A DNA stretch of 64,000 nt from Blastopirellula marina (GCF_002967765.1 NZ_PUHY01000005.1:434001-498000), one strand, 5' to 3'. Positions 1-9,495 are shown, counted from the first letter of the stretch. Made by a program: numbers and translations. Notes: a model not told the origin generated them from the sequence alone.

Positions 1-85
1 GAACGCCCAGAAAGTGCGTGAAGTACTCGGCCGCGACTTTCCAGTGTTGGCTGAGCGTGTTAGAAGGTGTGGTAAATGTGGGCAT
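1..85 (-). CDS. Partial gene in phage head cluster, start only
   Basis: An ATG at 85 on the minus strand opens a frame that stays open to the window edge (28 codons visible, starting MPTFTTPSNTL). An AAGG lies 8 bases upstream. It follows the portal and prohead-protease genes on the same strand, the place where tailed phages usually carry the major capsid protein, so a capsid protein is a reasonable guess from position only; the visible residues are too few to recognise a family. The 141 bases between this start and the protease stop show no other gene. Confidence 0.4.
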   Translation of the reverse strand, partial: MPTFTTPSNTLSQHWKVAAEYFTHFLGV

Positions 86-226
86 GGTTGAAGCCTTGTT
101 TTAGTGAAGTGTTCCGTTGTCAATGTGTCGCGAGAGTCGTGGTGGGAAGTGTGAGCGTTGGTTTGGACTGAGCGTGATCTTGCGAAGAAAGCTGAACACA
201 CTGAAGACTTCCAACTCGCGTCAGCC

Positions 227-1300
227 CTACATCCGCATGCGGGCCAGGAAGGTCTGGTCGTCTTGAGCCGCCTCGTAAGTTGCGACGTCCTCTCCTTCCG
301 CTTTCGCGATCGCGTGATGCGAGCTTTCCAGCACTGTGCCGATATCGTCGCCGTCGAGGTAGGCGTTCATGGCGTCACGGTTGGGAAGCTGACGGAGTGT
401 GCGAGTTAGACGCGAGTTGGGTTCGATGCCGTGTGCTTTCAAGACTGATTCGATGACTTGATCGCGGGCACCTGCCAGTTCCGTTTCGGCCGCCAGAGCA
501 CGGGCTTGCCACGATTCGTGCGTGCTTCCCCCGGTTGGCATGCTTGAACCGAGGAGCGTCAGTTGGGTTTGGACTAAATCCGAAATGCGCGTGAGCGTCG
601 TTTCTTCGTCGAGGGAAGTGTCGTCGAGAATAGCCAGAATCAGCTGACGGGTTGCCTGTTTCAGGGACGGTTCGTCGGTCTCGGACGTTTCAATCGGCGT
701 GGAGAGAAGAGGATCGTTATCACGTTCCATGGCTTCCAACACGGTGAACTTGCCGGCATATTGGCCAATCGGCAGACTTTCGATCAGCCGTTTATAGGGG
801 TAACGAGTTGAGATCAAGGAAGAATGCTCCTGTTCAAAAATACCGTTATTGGTTGCCGGTCGGGTGACGATATCGACACTATTCACCGCGACGATTCGCG
901 TAACGCGCTGCCCATCGTCTTGAGTGATCGCTTCGATTTCGGCATCGTGTGACAAACCGAAGTTCCTGGCAAAACGCTGGGCGCGCTCAACAATCGCGGC
1001 CGCTTGAGGGTGGCTTTTTAGATAGTACAAGTCGGCGAAGAGCTCACCTGATTGCACGCGGACGTTCTGCAGATTGCCGAAGTGGACATCGATTTCTCGC
1101 TCGTCCCCCGGCAGTAAACCATGATTCAGGTAAACCGGTACGCTGTCGTACAGGGGCGCGGCTTTCTCGAGCACATCGGCCGGATAGTGGCGACCATTCT
1201 TCGAGCGGTTGCCACAGACCTTTACGCCGCGAATGATGCCTGCTTCCAGGTCGACTTGCAAAGCGGCGGTTTGCTCGAATGCTTCCGTAATCTTGGACAT
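227..1300 (-). CDS. Phage prohead protease / scaffold-like protein
   Basis: 357 aa. The first 155 residues look like a phage prohead maturation protease: an Asn-Gly-Arg-His-Tyr-Pro segment near 35-40, a Tyr-Leu-Asn-His-Gly motif with His60, a Phe-Gly-Leu-Ser-His motif with Ser117, and a Ser-Val-Asp-Ile-Val-Thr-Arg-Pro stretch at 141-148. These fit the assemblin-like Ser/His proteases that trim capsid proteins during head assembly. The remaining 200 residues are acidic and helical, as expected of a scaffold part. It lies downstream of the portal gene on the same strand, in the usual portal-protease-capsid order. The catalytic residues are proposed from motif position, not from an alignment. 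Confidence 0.7.
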   Translation of the reverse strand: MSKITEAFEQTAALQVDLEAGIIRGVKVCGNRSKNGRHYPADVLEKAAPLYDSVPVYLNHGLLPGDEREIDVHFGNLQNVRVQSGELFADLYYLKSHPQAAAIVERAQRFARNFGLSHDAEIEAITQDDGQRVTRIVAVNSVDIVTRPATNNGIFEQEHSSLISTRYPYKRLIESLPIGQYAGKFTVLEAMERDNDPLLSTPIETSETDEPSLKQATRQLILAILDDTSLDEETTLTRISDLVQTQLTLLGSSMPTGGSTHESWQARALAAETELAGARDQVIESVLKAHGIEPNSRLTRTLRQLPNRDAMNAYLDGDDIGTVLESSHHAIAKAEGEDVATYEAAQDDQTFLARMRM

Positions 1301-1333
1301 AAGAATTGGTTCTTTCAGTAAGTTGATCAGGCA

Positions 1334-1424
1334 ACCCGTAGGTCAGGCTGCGCCTGACGCAAAGCACGTGTGAGGTAGTGAGGGAAACAGTCAGGGCCAT
1401 GTCAGGCACAGCCAGACCTACGGG
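1334..1424. repeat. Inverted pair of REP-like repeats in portal-protease gap
   Basis: The portal-protease gap contains two inverted copies of one short repeat. Copy one (about 1334-1358) reads CCGTAGGTCAGGCTGCGCC and on; copy two (about 1400-1424) is its reverse complement with few changes (GTAGGTCTGGCTGTGCCTG read on the minus strand). Each copy also contains a small stem. The repeat has the look of a dispersed REP-type element, not a phage regulatory site, and could form a long hairpin in the transcript. Confidence 0.6.
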
Positions 1425-1434
1425 AAGGAGTGAG

Positions 1435-3006
1435 TTACGGTTGATCGAGCGGGACCTGCTTCTCCCGTTCTTCGGTCGGATCCCAGTCGTACTTGGTGGC
1501 CAGGCTGTGGGCGGAAACAATGCCCATCTCATGCAGCTGGGCATCGACACGGAAATCGTCCGCACGGTTGCGTACCGCTGGGCTTGATCCAGTGACGATC
1601 ACGTTGAGGCACTGCGTCAGATCGTTCCAGTTCATGCCGTAGCGGCGGAGGTTTAGACGCCCGCACTCGAACTGCATACGAATCACGCTCCACAACATGC
1701 GCTCGTACGCTTTGGTGAGACGCTCTTGCTCTGCCTCGATCTTGCGAACAAACGGTGAACTGCTTTCGAGAATCGACGCGTAGTTGTTGTTCGAGGCGTC
1801 GCCGCTGATCATGTGTTCTGGCAAGTTCCAGCGAACGCCAGCGGCTCGCAGCCCGGCACTAAGTACTCGCACAAAGTTCGCGGCCTGGGCTCCGGCCATG
1901 GGGCCGGCTTGAAACTTTTTACCCTTCGTATCGATCACCGTTCCGGCGGACCAATCGCTGATCCGTTCGGCTTGATAGCGGCCGTCGCTACGAACATGCA
2001 AATGGGGACTGTCGGCGGCACGAACGAGGTTGCCGCCCAGGTTCGCCGCATCGCCGATCCCTAAGCTGCCACTCCCCTGCACTGCTTCGATGATCATGGC
2101 AATCGAGGCTTGAATGCCGGCCCCTTTCATCATGCGTCGCAGCAGTTCGGTGGCGCCAACGAGGTCGTTTTGCACTGGGTAGAAGTCGCTCAAGCCGCGC
2201 TTCACATGTCGTGGCGTGTTCGCTTTCAAATGCATCACCCGCCGAGGCGAATAAAACCTCCAGCTGTGCGCGTCGCCGTTCCATTGGATGAAGTAGCCGT
2301 AGACCTGCGTGGCATCTGCGGCGTCGGTAGCAACGCCGTAGCGCCACTTCAGCTGCGAAGCGGAACCGAGGCGACGTTCCAAATAGTCGGTGTCGGCCGG
2401 CTCGGTTAACCAGGCAGGTTCGGCCCGGCGGACGCGCACCTGATGGCCTTGTTGTTCCAAGGCGAGAATCACTTCACCGTCGATATGCTCGGCGTCGCAT
2501 AGCTCTTGCTCGAAATCGAGCTCCCACCGATTGTCGGCTAAGAAGCGATCGATAATGCGTTGCACTTGCTGCACCAGGCCGCGGGGGGCATCGTGTCCGC
2601 GGCGGGCGGTGGCGGCGTAGTCGAAGCCGGTATGAATGATGTAGTTGCGAAGATTGCCGAGGATCCCTTGCCCGAACGCTGATTGAGCAAGGTAGCGAGC
2701 GATGCCACGAATCACTGCCAGGTCCCATTCGGTCTGGAAAATAGGGCGATAGTCGCCGCTGGCGCGATCGCTCGCCACATCGGGCATGACGGGCGATCCC
2801 TGGTGGAACGGCACGTCGACTACGGAGGTGCGTCCTAAGGTTGGTTCGCGCCACGACTCGCTGACTCGGCGATTCGTGGCCGCTTGTTTCTGTTCAATCC
2901 AATCGAGCTCTTGTCGCAAATAGTGCGACTCAATCTGAGCCCGCAACTCGCGGCATTCGCGGATAGGATCTAGCTGGTTCTTGGCTGTCGTTTTCATGGA
3001 CGCCAA
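1435..3006 (-). CDS. Phage portal protein (lambda-type family)
   Basis: 523 aa, a usual length for a tailed-phage portal. The central part has features of lambda-type portals: an aromatic-rich N-terminal half, a stretch around residues 265-290 that places the protein across the head vertex (SPRRVMHLKANTP), and a C-terminal Asn-Pro-Glu-His-Met-Ile-Ser-Gly-Asp-Ala-Ser segment with the Tyr-Ala-Ser motif followed by a long helix. Portals form the dodecameric ring through which the terminase pumps DNA. The protease gene follows on the same strand after a gap filled by an inverted repeat pair. The matching terminase is not adjacent: it is at 20.4-21.7 kb on the other strand. Confidence 0.8.
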   Translation of the reverse strand: MASMKTTAKNQLDPIRECRELRAQIESHYLRQELDWIEQKQAATNRRVSESWREPTLGRTSVVDVPFHQGSPVMPDVASDRASGDYRPIFQTEWDLAVIRGIARYLAQSAFGQGILGNLRNYIIHTGFDYAATARRGHDAPRGLVQQVQRIIDRFLADNRWELDFEQELCDAEHIDGEVILALEQQGHQVRVRRAEPAWLTEPADTDYLERRLGSASQLKWRYGVATDAADATQVYGYFIQWNGDAHSWRFYSPRRVMHLKANTPRHVKRGLSDFYPVQNDLVGATELLRRMMKGAGIQASIAMIIEAVQGSGSLGIGDAANLGGNLVRAADSPHLHVRSDGRYQAERISDWSAGTVIDTKGKKFQAGPMAGAQAANFVRVLSAGLRAAGVRWNLPEHMISGDASNNNYASILESSSPFVRKIEAEQERLTKAYERMLWSVIRMQFECGRLNLRRYGMNWNDLTQCLNVIVTGSSPAVRNRADDFRVDAQLHEMGIVSAHSLATKYDWDPTEEREKQVPLDQP

Positions 3007-3212
3007 AGATGCCAGCGAAGCGCTTCAAACTTAAAGCGTCTCTGACGCATTTTTTTAAGAGCGTGATCGCAACCCATTACAGGCAGCAGGCTTGGGGCGA
3101 CAAGATTTATTTTCTTAAGTTTACATTCGCCCTACGAGCGAATCGGCGGTGTTCGATTTTGGGTGTTTAGCAATCGTGACGTTCGAGACTTGAGGCCGCT
3201 TACGGAGCGCCT

Positions 3213-3254
3213 CCGGTCCCCTCGCCCCTGTGAGGAGAGGGCTAGGGTGAGAGA
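3213..3254. repeat. Dispersed hairpin repeat, family 3, copy a
   Basis: Imperfect inverted repeat of the type TCCCCTCGCCCC...GAGGAGAGGGCTAGGGTGAG. Related copies lie near 21.9, 31.0, 54.8 and 55.6 kb. It lies in the 470-base space between the portal gene and the next plus-strand gene, which holds no gene that I can support. Confidence 0.6.
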
Positions 3255-3342
3255 CGATACCAGGGTGCGCGGTCCATTTGTTTACCGCTTGATCGCATTG
3301 CTAGTGCGCCAATTCGCGCCATGCTACGCTAACGCTTATTGA

Positions 3343-3444
3343 TGTGTGCGCCCGTTATCCAACATGGCAATGGGACGATTTGCCACGAATCCGGGGCTTC
3401 CGTTGCTCGCCCCTATTAGATTGCTGTCGCAGACTTCAATAGTC
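3343..3444. repeat. Dispersed repeat, family 2, copy 1
   Basis: About 100 bases, with a core GGGGCTTCCGTTGCTCGCCCC that can fold on itself. A closely similar copy lies inverted at 37.7-37.8 kb, and further copies in direct orientation lie at 50.2-50.3 and 52.4-52.5 kb. The match runs over most of the 100 bases, including the flanking TTAGATTGCTG segment and the GCGCCCGT segment at the other end. Confidence 0.75.
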
Positions 3445-3476
3445 ATCCCCAATAATGTGTTAGAAGGAGCCCAGTT

Positions 3477-4235
3477 GTGGAACAGCGAAGTGAACGGAAG
3501 CCGGCGCGGGTCGTCTTCGGTCTGTTGCTGGGTGGGATGCTGCTGCTGATCATGGTGCTTGTTGCGTGGCGTGCTCACCACGTTCGGTTTTTCCTCGCAC
3601 ACGGTTGGGAAACGTACCAGGTTGTTTCGGTCGAACCGTTGACGAAAGATACGAAGCGACCGGCGAGTTGGAAGTCGCTGACCTTCGATGAGATCCGTTT
3701 CTCGGTGCCGACCGATGGTGGTATCGAAATGCGGACCCACCCCTCGCCCATCGGTGAACGGGACTGCCCACAAATCGAACTTGGGTCCGGTCGGAAGCTT
3801 ACTGTACTGTACGGCAATATTCAGTCGTCCGACGTAGAATCGTCGGTCGACTACTTTCGATCCCTGCCCCCTGGCATCCCGCCAAGCCGTGCGAAGTTAG
3901 TTGCCGACGTATACGCGGCTTCGCCAGAATCGTTTCATTGGATGATGCCGGGGGATCGCTTGGCAGAACTCGATTTTATGCTCTCGCAAAAACAAACTGT
4001 ATGCATGTCGAACACCGAGGCCGTGATGATTCGTCAGGAAGACCAGTGGGACGGATTGTTGACCATATTCGGCAACTACGCTTCATTTGCCTGGGAATCG
4101 CACGACTTCCGACAAGGAGGATCGCTCTTATTTGAGACGCCCCCAGGTACCGATGTCGAATGGATCAAGCAGATTTGTGAAACGGTGCAGATTGACTTGT
4201 CGCGGCAAGAATCAACGAATCTGCCGTCCGAATAA
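3477..4235 (+). CDS. Membrane-anchored protein, paralogue of the next gene
   Basis: 252 aa, GTG start. Residues 12-31 form one N-terminal membrane segment (LLLGGMLLLIMVLVAW) after a basic stretch, so the rest probably lies outside the cytoplasm. No known domain was recognised. The C-terminal half carries a Trp-Asp-Gly-Leu-Leu...Trp-Glu-Ser-His-Asp segment that matches Phe-Asp-Gly-Phe-Leu...Trp-Ile-Ser-His-Asp in the downstream gene, and both share the layout of anchor, Tyr/Leu-rich linker and C-terminal Ile-Cys-(Glu/Gly) segment. The two are therefore a diverged tandem duplicate. Confidence 0.7.
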   Translation: MEQRSERKPARVVFGLLLGGMLLLIMVLVAWRAHHVRFFLAHGWETYQVVSVEPLTKDTKRPASWKSLTFDEIRFSVPTDGGIEMRTHPSPIGERDCPQIELGSGRKLTVLYGNIQSSDVESSVDYFRSLPPGIPPSRAKLVADVYAASPESFHWMMPGDRLAELDFMLSQKQTVCMSNTEAVMIRQEDQWDGLLTIFGNYASFAWESHDFRQGGSLLFETPPGTDVEWIKQICETVQIDLSRQESTNLPSE

Positions 4236-4462
4236 AACTTCGTGCTGCGTACTGAACGTTGGCTAGACGAGTGCTCGAACGGTAGCTTCCTCATGTTTGT
4301 TCAAAATCGATGCGGAGCACCGCTAATCGAGGGTTTGTCGGGGATTAGCACGCGATTCTTTGTTGAATCGACAATAATGCCAGTTTAGAGTGCATTCAGC
4401 TTGGACTGCGAGAACGTCAACTGTTAGGACGTGAGATCCCTTCGAGCAAAAGGAGTTGCCTG

Positions 4463-5299
4463 ATGATGCCCGCTTCCTCCTGGACGAAGACCAAATGGGC
4501 AGCATGCGTGATTGGCTTGGTGATCTTCGCATCTGCGATGACTTTATTGTTATGGAAGGCCGATCATCTGCGATTTGTCATACTATTTACTTTTTATGAT
4601 GATCGCATAGCGAGGTTGTATGATTTGACACCTCCGACTGATTTTCCAGATGGTTGGAAACAACTCAGCGTTTCGTCGGTTTCCGTCATGCTGCCGAATA
4701 GTCGATCGGTTACCAAACACTGCCCTGATGATCCTTGGATGCAGGCCTGGGCCGTTGAATTCGATGGTTGTCGAGCGATCGACATCGTTACTACGGATGG
4801 TGACGCGACGGCAATCGACGAGATGAGCCAATTACTAAAGGTGTCGCCTAAAGAATTGCCAAACAGAGTCTTAGCTTTGAAAGCCGAGGCATTTAGAACG
4901 ACGGTTGACGAGTTTCGTTGGGACATGTCGCGAAAAGAGCTAGATCTGTTGGAGTTTAAGCTGCTCCATAAAAATGTGAGACTCGGATATGATAACGAGA
5001 CAGAATTCTATTTTTATGAAACGCCATTATTCGATGGTTTTCTCTTTTACGGTAGCGAATACCCCCGATTCGTATGGATTTCCCATGATCTCCACTATCA
5101 AGGACAAATCTATTTCTACGAATTCCCTAAGTCCGACATTGAGACGGTATTGAGCATATGTGGATCCTTGCAGATAAACGCGTCCGATTCAGCTAATGAG
5201 ACGAGCCTGGTTGGCGATTTTAGAACTGTTAAAGTCGATGCCCTTAACGACAGCAAGATCCGCGATGAACCTGGTGAGATACGCGTCGACCTCCACTAA
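4463..5299 (+). CDS. Membrane-anchored protein, paralogue of previous gene
   Basis: 278 aa. An AAAGGAG sits 7 bases before the ATG at 4463, which decides the start over the ATG at 4466. One membrane segment at about residues 12-31 follows a basic N-terminus; the rest is soluble and rich in aromatic and acidic residues. It shares the WISHD-type motif, the Phe-Asp-Gly-Phe-Leu motif and the C-terminal Ser-Ile-Cys-Gly segment with the gene at 3477-4235. The 227 bases between the two hold nothing else recognised. Function unknown. Confidence 0.75.
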   Translation: MMPASSWTKTKWAACVIGLVIFASAMTLLLWKADHLRFVILFTFYDDRIARLYDLTPPTDFPDGWKQLSVSSVSVMLPNSRSVTKHCPDDPWMQAWAVEFDGCRAIDIVTTDGDATAIDEMSQLLKVSPKELPNRVLALKAEAFRTTVDEFRWDMSRKELDLLEFKLLHKNVRLGYDNETEFYFYETPLFDGFLFYGSEYPRFVWISHDLHYQGQIYFYEFPKSDIETVLSICGSLQINASDSANETSLVGDFRTVKVDALNDSKIRDEPGEIRVDLH

Positions 5300-5430
5300 A
5301 TTGCCAGTGGCAAGATATTTCTTAGGGCATTAAGCAGGTCCGGATAAAGTCGCTGGGTACCCTATTCCGATTATCGGAACTGGGGCACTATCTATCCGCA
5401 AGATCTACTACCCAAACCCCAGTCAGTAGA

Positions 5431-6444
5431 ATGGATTCGCACGTGCAAGAGATGCCAGCATTCGCTTTGATTTCCGTCGTCGTTCCGTTACCGGATGATC
5501 GAGGGCACTTGCTGGAATGCTTGCAAGGCTTCACGCAGCAGCAGATTGATGTTCCTTTCGAGGTGATTGTGCCGACGTCGGAACGTTCACCTGAATCGCT
5601 GGCTTCGCTGTTTGAACAGTTTCCGTCGGTACGCTGGGTTCATCGGCCTGGGCTGCGTGTGAACGGACTGTACAACGCGGGTGCGGAAGAAGCACGGGGC
5701 AAGTACCTCTACATCACCGAGTCGCACTGTGTGCCGCAGCCTGATTGCTTGCAGCAGATCTTCGATTACGTACGCCAAAATCAACTGCCGGTAGCCTGCA
5801 GTGCTAGCGATGGACTGCCTGGCAATCACATTGCCGCTGGCGAGCAGCGGATCTTCGAGGAAGACTTTGTGCGCTGGATGGGAGCTCGTAAGTGTAAGGT
5901 CGCGATTCGGGGTACACTGATCGAGCGAGCGTTATGGGAGAAAGCTGGTGGCTTCCAGGCAGAGTATGGCCACTTCTCGGAAATGATGATTGGTCGGAAG
6001 CTCGAATCGCTGGGAGCACGTGTGGGTTGCGCGGAGCGTTCGGTCGTTTCGCATGGCAATCAGGAATGCTTGAAAGAGCTCGCCGCCGAGCTGATCGAGT
6101 ACGGCGAAGACGAATGTCGCTGCAGCCATCTCGGAGCAGCGGACGAACAGCCGGCCGCTAGTTGGGAATGGCGACAAAGAGAAAAGTTCCTCAATCGCTT
6201 CGGCCGTTTGAAACGAGAGCAGTTCCGGGAATGGACGCGCCAACAGATCCGCGCCGCAGCGATTAACCTGTTTCCCATGTCCGCCGATCGCCGCTTTCAA
6301 TACTTCGTGCACTTCTGGCACGGCGCCATTCGCCAAGGCCGCTTGAAGTACATTGCCGCGCTGAAACGGGACGCGATTGCCTCAACGCATAGCGCCGCTG
6401 GGCCGACGATCAAAACGGTAACTGCTACGCGTCAAGCTGCTTAG
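5431..6444 (+). CDS. Family 2 glycosyltransferase
   Basis: 337 aa. The N-terminal 130 residues have the GT-A fold order of family 2 enzymes: Leu-Ile-Ser-Val-Val-Val-Pro at 12-18, Phe-Glu-Val-Ile-Val-Pro near 43-48, and Tyr-Asn-Ala-Gly-Ala-Glu-Glu-Ala followed by Gly-Lys-Tyr-Leu-Tyr-Ile-Thr-Glu-Ser-His. The usual Asp-x-Asp metal site reads Glu-Ser-His here, a known kind of variation. A Trp-Glu-Lys-Ala-Gly-Gly-Phe segment near 175 matches the acceptor region. The last 100 residues are basic and helical and may bind the membrane. It stands alone; no other glycan gene is near except the Alg14-like and flippase genes 30 kb away. Confidence 0.8.
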   Translation: MDSHVQEMPAFALISVVVPLPDDRGHLLECLQGFTQQQIDVPFEVIVPTSERSPESLASLFEQFPSVRWVHRPGLRVNGLYNAGAEEARGKYLYITESHCVPQPDCLQQIFDYVRQNQLPVACSASDGLPGNHIAAGEQRIFEEDFVRWMGARKCKVAIRGTLIERALWEKAGGFQAEYGHFSEMMIGRKLESLGARVGCAERSVVSHGNQECLKELAAELIEYGEDECRCSHLGAADEQPAASWEWRQREKFLNRFGRLKREQFREWTRQQIRAAAINLFPMSADRRFQYFVHFWHGAIRQGRLKYIAALKRDAIASTHSAAGPTIKTVTATRQAA

Positions 6445-6574
6445 TTTGAACTTCCTGCCGTCAAATCGTTTACCCGAAACTTGACTCTGGTGCGCCGTCT
6501 CACTTAATGTTAGATGAAATGTCTAGTATTTGAAGTGGGATCGCCGTTCGCCTTTCGCACGCCAGGGGGTAATG

Positions 6575-7054
6575 ATGGTTCGGGCAAGCTTTTTCGTAAC
6601 AGGCGTTTTACTGATTGCCTTCAGCGGATGCTCTTGTTCCCCTACGCCACCTCCGTTAACGACCGGCCCAGCTTCCAATGCAGGCCAGCTATTTGATTTG
6701 ATCCAACGCGAAGACATTGAAGGTGCCAGCCAGCTCATCCTGGAAGACCCGACCGTCTTCTCCGCGAGTGACGCTCCTGAGGTGTTCCAATACTCAGAAG
6801 ACGAATTCGCAGCCCTCTCGCATACCTACCGAACGGAATTGATGAGCAAGGTGTTGATCGTTGTTGGCCAAGTGAAAACGGTCGTACGAGGAATGATCGA
6901 GAAAGCAGATCAGTTGCAAGCGGACGGCCATGACGAGGAAGCCGAGAAGTACCGAGAAGCGGTCCGAGATTTTGGACACGCGCTGAACTCAGACGAACAC
7001 CTCCTGGTCTTCCGCCAGATGGGAACCGCATTTGAACAGGTGGGTAAGCAGTGA
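6575..7054 (+). CDS. Small lipoprotein, unknown function
   Basis: 159 aa from the ATG at 6575; an ATG three bases earlier is also possible, but an AGGGGG lies 5 bases before the chosen one. The N-terminus is a lipoprotein signal: hydrophobic core followed by Ala-Phe-Ser-Gly-Cys near residue 19. The mature part is acidic and helical, with many Glu, Gln and Lys and no recognised domain. Probably anchored to a membrane through the lipid on that Cys. Confidence 0.65.
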   Translation: MVRASFFVTGVLLIAFSGCSCSPTPPPLTTGPASNAGQLFDLIQREDIEGASQLILEDPTVFSASDAPEVFQYSEDEFAALSHTYRTELMSKVLIVVGQVKTVVRGMIEKADQLQADGHDEEAEKYREAVRDFGHALNSDEHLLVFRQMGTAFEQVGKQ

Positions 7055-7073
7055 GAGGCGCCGGAACGGACGT

Positions 7074-7889
7074 TTAGTCGCCCTGACTCGCGACACGCTT
7101 TTCTTTATCACCGCTCCGAAGCCAGCGCCAGCCAACATAGGTGAGCGCAGCTTGGCCGAGGCCCATCCAGGTCATCAGGCCGGCAATCGCCAGAGCGACA
7201 AAGTTTACCCAGCTGGCGACCGTTTTCTTTTGATGGTCGATGACGGTTTCGATTTTCTCGAGGTGGTTGTCGATGGATGCGATATGCTTGTCGACCATCG
7301 TCAGCGTCGCAATCACCCGCGCAGTAAGTCGCAGGATTTGCTTCTTCTGTTCAGTCGGATCGTCCTCTTTTTCCGAGAGGCGTTCCCCCAGGTTTCTGGC
7401 CGCGGAGATCCCAGTGTCGAGTTGTAATTGAATCTGCTTCGTGTCTTCCAGCAGCGCCATGACTGGCTCGACATCGATTGGCAGACCGAGCGATTCCGTG
7501 GCATCGAGGGCCTGGCCGATCATCTCGGTCGATGTTTCGACCGTGGCCGCCCATTGTTCGATCTTGTCGAGCTCGCCCAAAAACAAGTCGACATGTTGCT
7601 GAACGCCTAAGCGGGAAACGGCCAGTTCTTCGGCATGTTCGGCGGTCCATTTCTTAACCTGATCTTCGATAGTGGTCGAAGTGATTTTGATTGCTTCGAC
7701 CCGCTGCTCGGCACGTTCGACATGCAGACGCACGTCCCCCACGGCCGTGTGTGCGGCGTCAAACAATTTGCCGGTCGCATGCGTCACCCGCTGGTTCACG
7801 GTCCCAATAACCACGATCGCAGCGATACAGGCGATCGTGCCCACAGTTCCCAGAACCAAGGCCAGCACCGACATAACAATTCTGAGCAT
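7074..7889 (-). CDS. Membrane protein with long coiled-coil middle
   Basis: 271 aa. Two membrane segments: one at the N-terminus (about 7-29) and one near the C-terminus (about 228-250), enclosing roughly 200 residues of helical, heptad-like sequence rich in Glu, Gln, Thr and Ala. A GGAAAG lies before the ATG. The arrangement resembles a membrane-tethered coiled coil with both ends in or near the membrane, such as chemoreceptor-like or DUF948-type proteins, but no signature of either was seen. Convergent with the lipoprotein gene (stops 20 bases apart). Confidence 0.65.
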   Translation of the reverse strand: MLRIVMSVLALVLGTVGTIACIAAIVVIGTVNQRVTHATGKLFDAAHTAVGDVRLHVERAEQRVEAIKITSTTIEDQVKKWTAEHAEELAVSRLGVQQHVDLFLGELDKIEQWAATVETSTEMIGQALDATESLGLPIDVEPVMALLEDTKQIQLQLDTGISAARNLGERLSEKEDDPTEQKKQILRLTARVIATLTMVDKHIASIDNHLEKIETVIDHQKKTVASWVNFVALAIAGLMTWMGLGQAALTYVGWRWLRSGDKEKRVASQGD

Positions 7890-8097
7890 GAAACTTTCCT
7901 AACAATTGCCAGCTTGCCCATGGCCCCCAAATGCAGGCGAGGCTGGGTAATTTCAGGGTACACGCCAAGCATCGATCTGGGAATGACCGGCGGTCGTTTG
8001 TCTGAACTTCGATACGTCAAGTTCACAAAAAGGTTCCTCATTCTGGGGAGCACCGCTAGAATGCGGCCAGCAGTCCCCCGCGCTGAGGAACCGATTC

Positions 8098-9465
8098 ATG
8101 CACGCTACGTACCGAAATTACGCAAGGGCTTCGTCACGTTGGTCTCAATCGCTCAGGATAGGGACGTTGGGAGTTTTCCTGACGCTCGCAACATCGGCGG
8201 TTGCTCAAGATCACGATCCGTCGACGGAAGTCTTGATCGCGACACTGGAAGGAAGAGACGCGCAAGCCGCCATTGAAGCGGCGGCACAACTGGGGGACCG
8301 TCCAGAAGAAGCCGAGCAAGTGGTGCCAGCACTCATTGCTGCATTAATGTGGCAGGCCGATCCTTTCGGATCCCAACCACGCAGCGCTGTCTCGCAAGAG
8401 GTTGCTCAAGCGGCGCTGGCTGCCCTGCACAAGATCGGAAAGCCAGCGATTGCTCAGCTGAAAACAACCCTGGACCAAACCGAAAGTGATGAGCTCCGTG
8501 TCGAAGTTCTTTTGGCACTGCGTGGCATTCCACAGCCAGGACCAGGTGCCGAGGCTGCTCTGGTTCGGGCGATGCGTCACGCGAACGCCGATACGCGGTA
8601 CCACGCGATGGAAACGTTAATGAGCGTGGCTCAGCGACCAAGCAAGTACGCGATCGTCCTCACACGACAGCTTTACGACAGTGATGCAGAAAATCGCAAC
8701 ACGGCAATCCGCTATCTGGGCGAAATGGGACCGGCCGGTCAGCAGGCAGTTCCTCACATGATCGAGATGTTGCAAGATGCCCCCAGGCGTAGGCAACGCT
8801 CCAATTATCTTGCCCTCTGCCAGGCATTATGTGAAATGGGAGAAGCCGCCCGGCCAGCAATTGCGGTGTTGAAGGAGAAGATGAAAGACTCCGACCCTCG
8901 AATTCAAACCTCAGCAGCGCTGACCATCGCACGGATCGATCCGAGCGATCTGATGCCGATCGCCAAGCTCAGCAGTATGGCTCGGGACGTCGCGGATAAT
9001 AAAGAAGGCGCGTATTGGGCAATCCGGACGTTGGGGGAAATCGGGCCTGAGGCCAAGGTAGCGATGCCGCTGTTGAAGGAATTGGCCGCCAGCTGGTCCA
9101 TTCCGATTCGGACGAGCGCGATTCGCGCGGTGGTGCAAATCGACCCTGACGACGCCTTGCCGTTGTTGATCGAACTTCAAGACGACCGCCAGCACGAAAT
9201 CCGCGAGGCGGTGTTGCGCGCCATGCGAACGTATTCACCCAACGTGCCCGAGGTGGCCAATGCCGTGGTCGAGGCACTCGACCAGCCGTTTACGCAGATC
9301 GAGTTGATCGCTCTGGAGAACCTGCGCCACTGGGGCCCTGAGGCCAAGCATCTGGCCACGGAAGTGCGTCAGCGGCTAGAAGCGGAAACCAACGTACATC
9401 GGCGAAAGGCGTTGGCGGAGGTGCTGTCGAAACTCGAGCAGATCCCGCCAGCTGAATTGGAATAA
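8098..9465 (+). CDS. Exported HEAT-repeat protein
   Basis: 455 aa. A signal peptide is visible (LRIGTLGVFLTLATSAVAQ, cleavage after Ala-Gln near residue 36). The rest is a run of about nine to ten HEAT-type helical repeats with the typical phrase Gly-(Pro/Lys)-(Ala/Glu)-Ala...Pro...Leu, for instance at AIRTLGEIGPEAKVAMPLL and AIRYLGEMGPAGQQAVPHM. HEAT arrays bind other proteins; the partner is unknown. Planctomycetes commonly carry exported proteins of this kind. Confidence 0.8.
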   Translation: MHATYRNYARASSRWSQSLRIGTLGVFLTLATSAVAQDHDPSTEVLIATLEGRDAQAAIEAAAQLGDRPEEAEQVVPALIAALMWQADPFGSQPRSAVSQEVAQAALAALHKIGKPAIAQLKTTLDQTESDELRVEVLLALRGIPQPGPGAEAALVRAMRHANADTRYHAMETLMSVAQRPSKYAIVLTRQLYDSDAENRNTAIRYLGEMGPAGQQAVPHMIEMLQDAPRRRQRSNYLALCQALCEMGEAARPAIAVLKEKMKDSDPRIQTSAALTIARIDPSDLMPIAKLSSMARDVADNKEGAYWAIRTLGEIGPEAKVAMPLLKELAASWSIPIRTSAIRAVVQIDPDDALPLLIELQDDRQHEIREAVLRAMRTYSPNVPEVANAVVEALDQPFTQIELIALENLRHWGPEAKHLATEVRQRLEAETNVHRRKALAEVLSKLEQIPPAELE

Positions 9466-9495
9466 CGAAGCGGCAGTTAGCGTGTTTGGTCTTCG

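Noticed and set aside
7074-7889. Chemoreceptor
   Set aside because: There is a membrane-bound coiled coil but no conserved signalling tip or HAMP-like segment.
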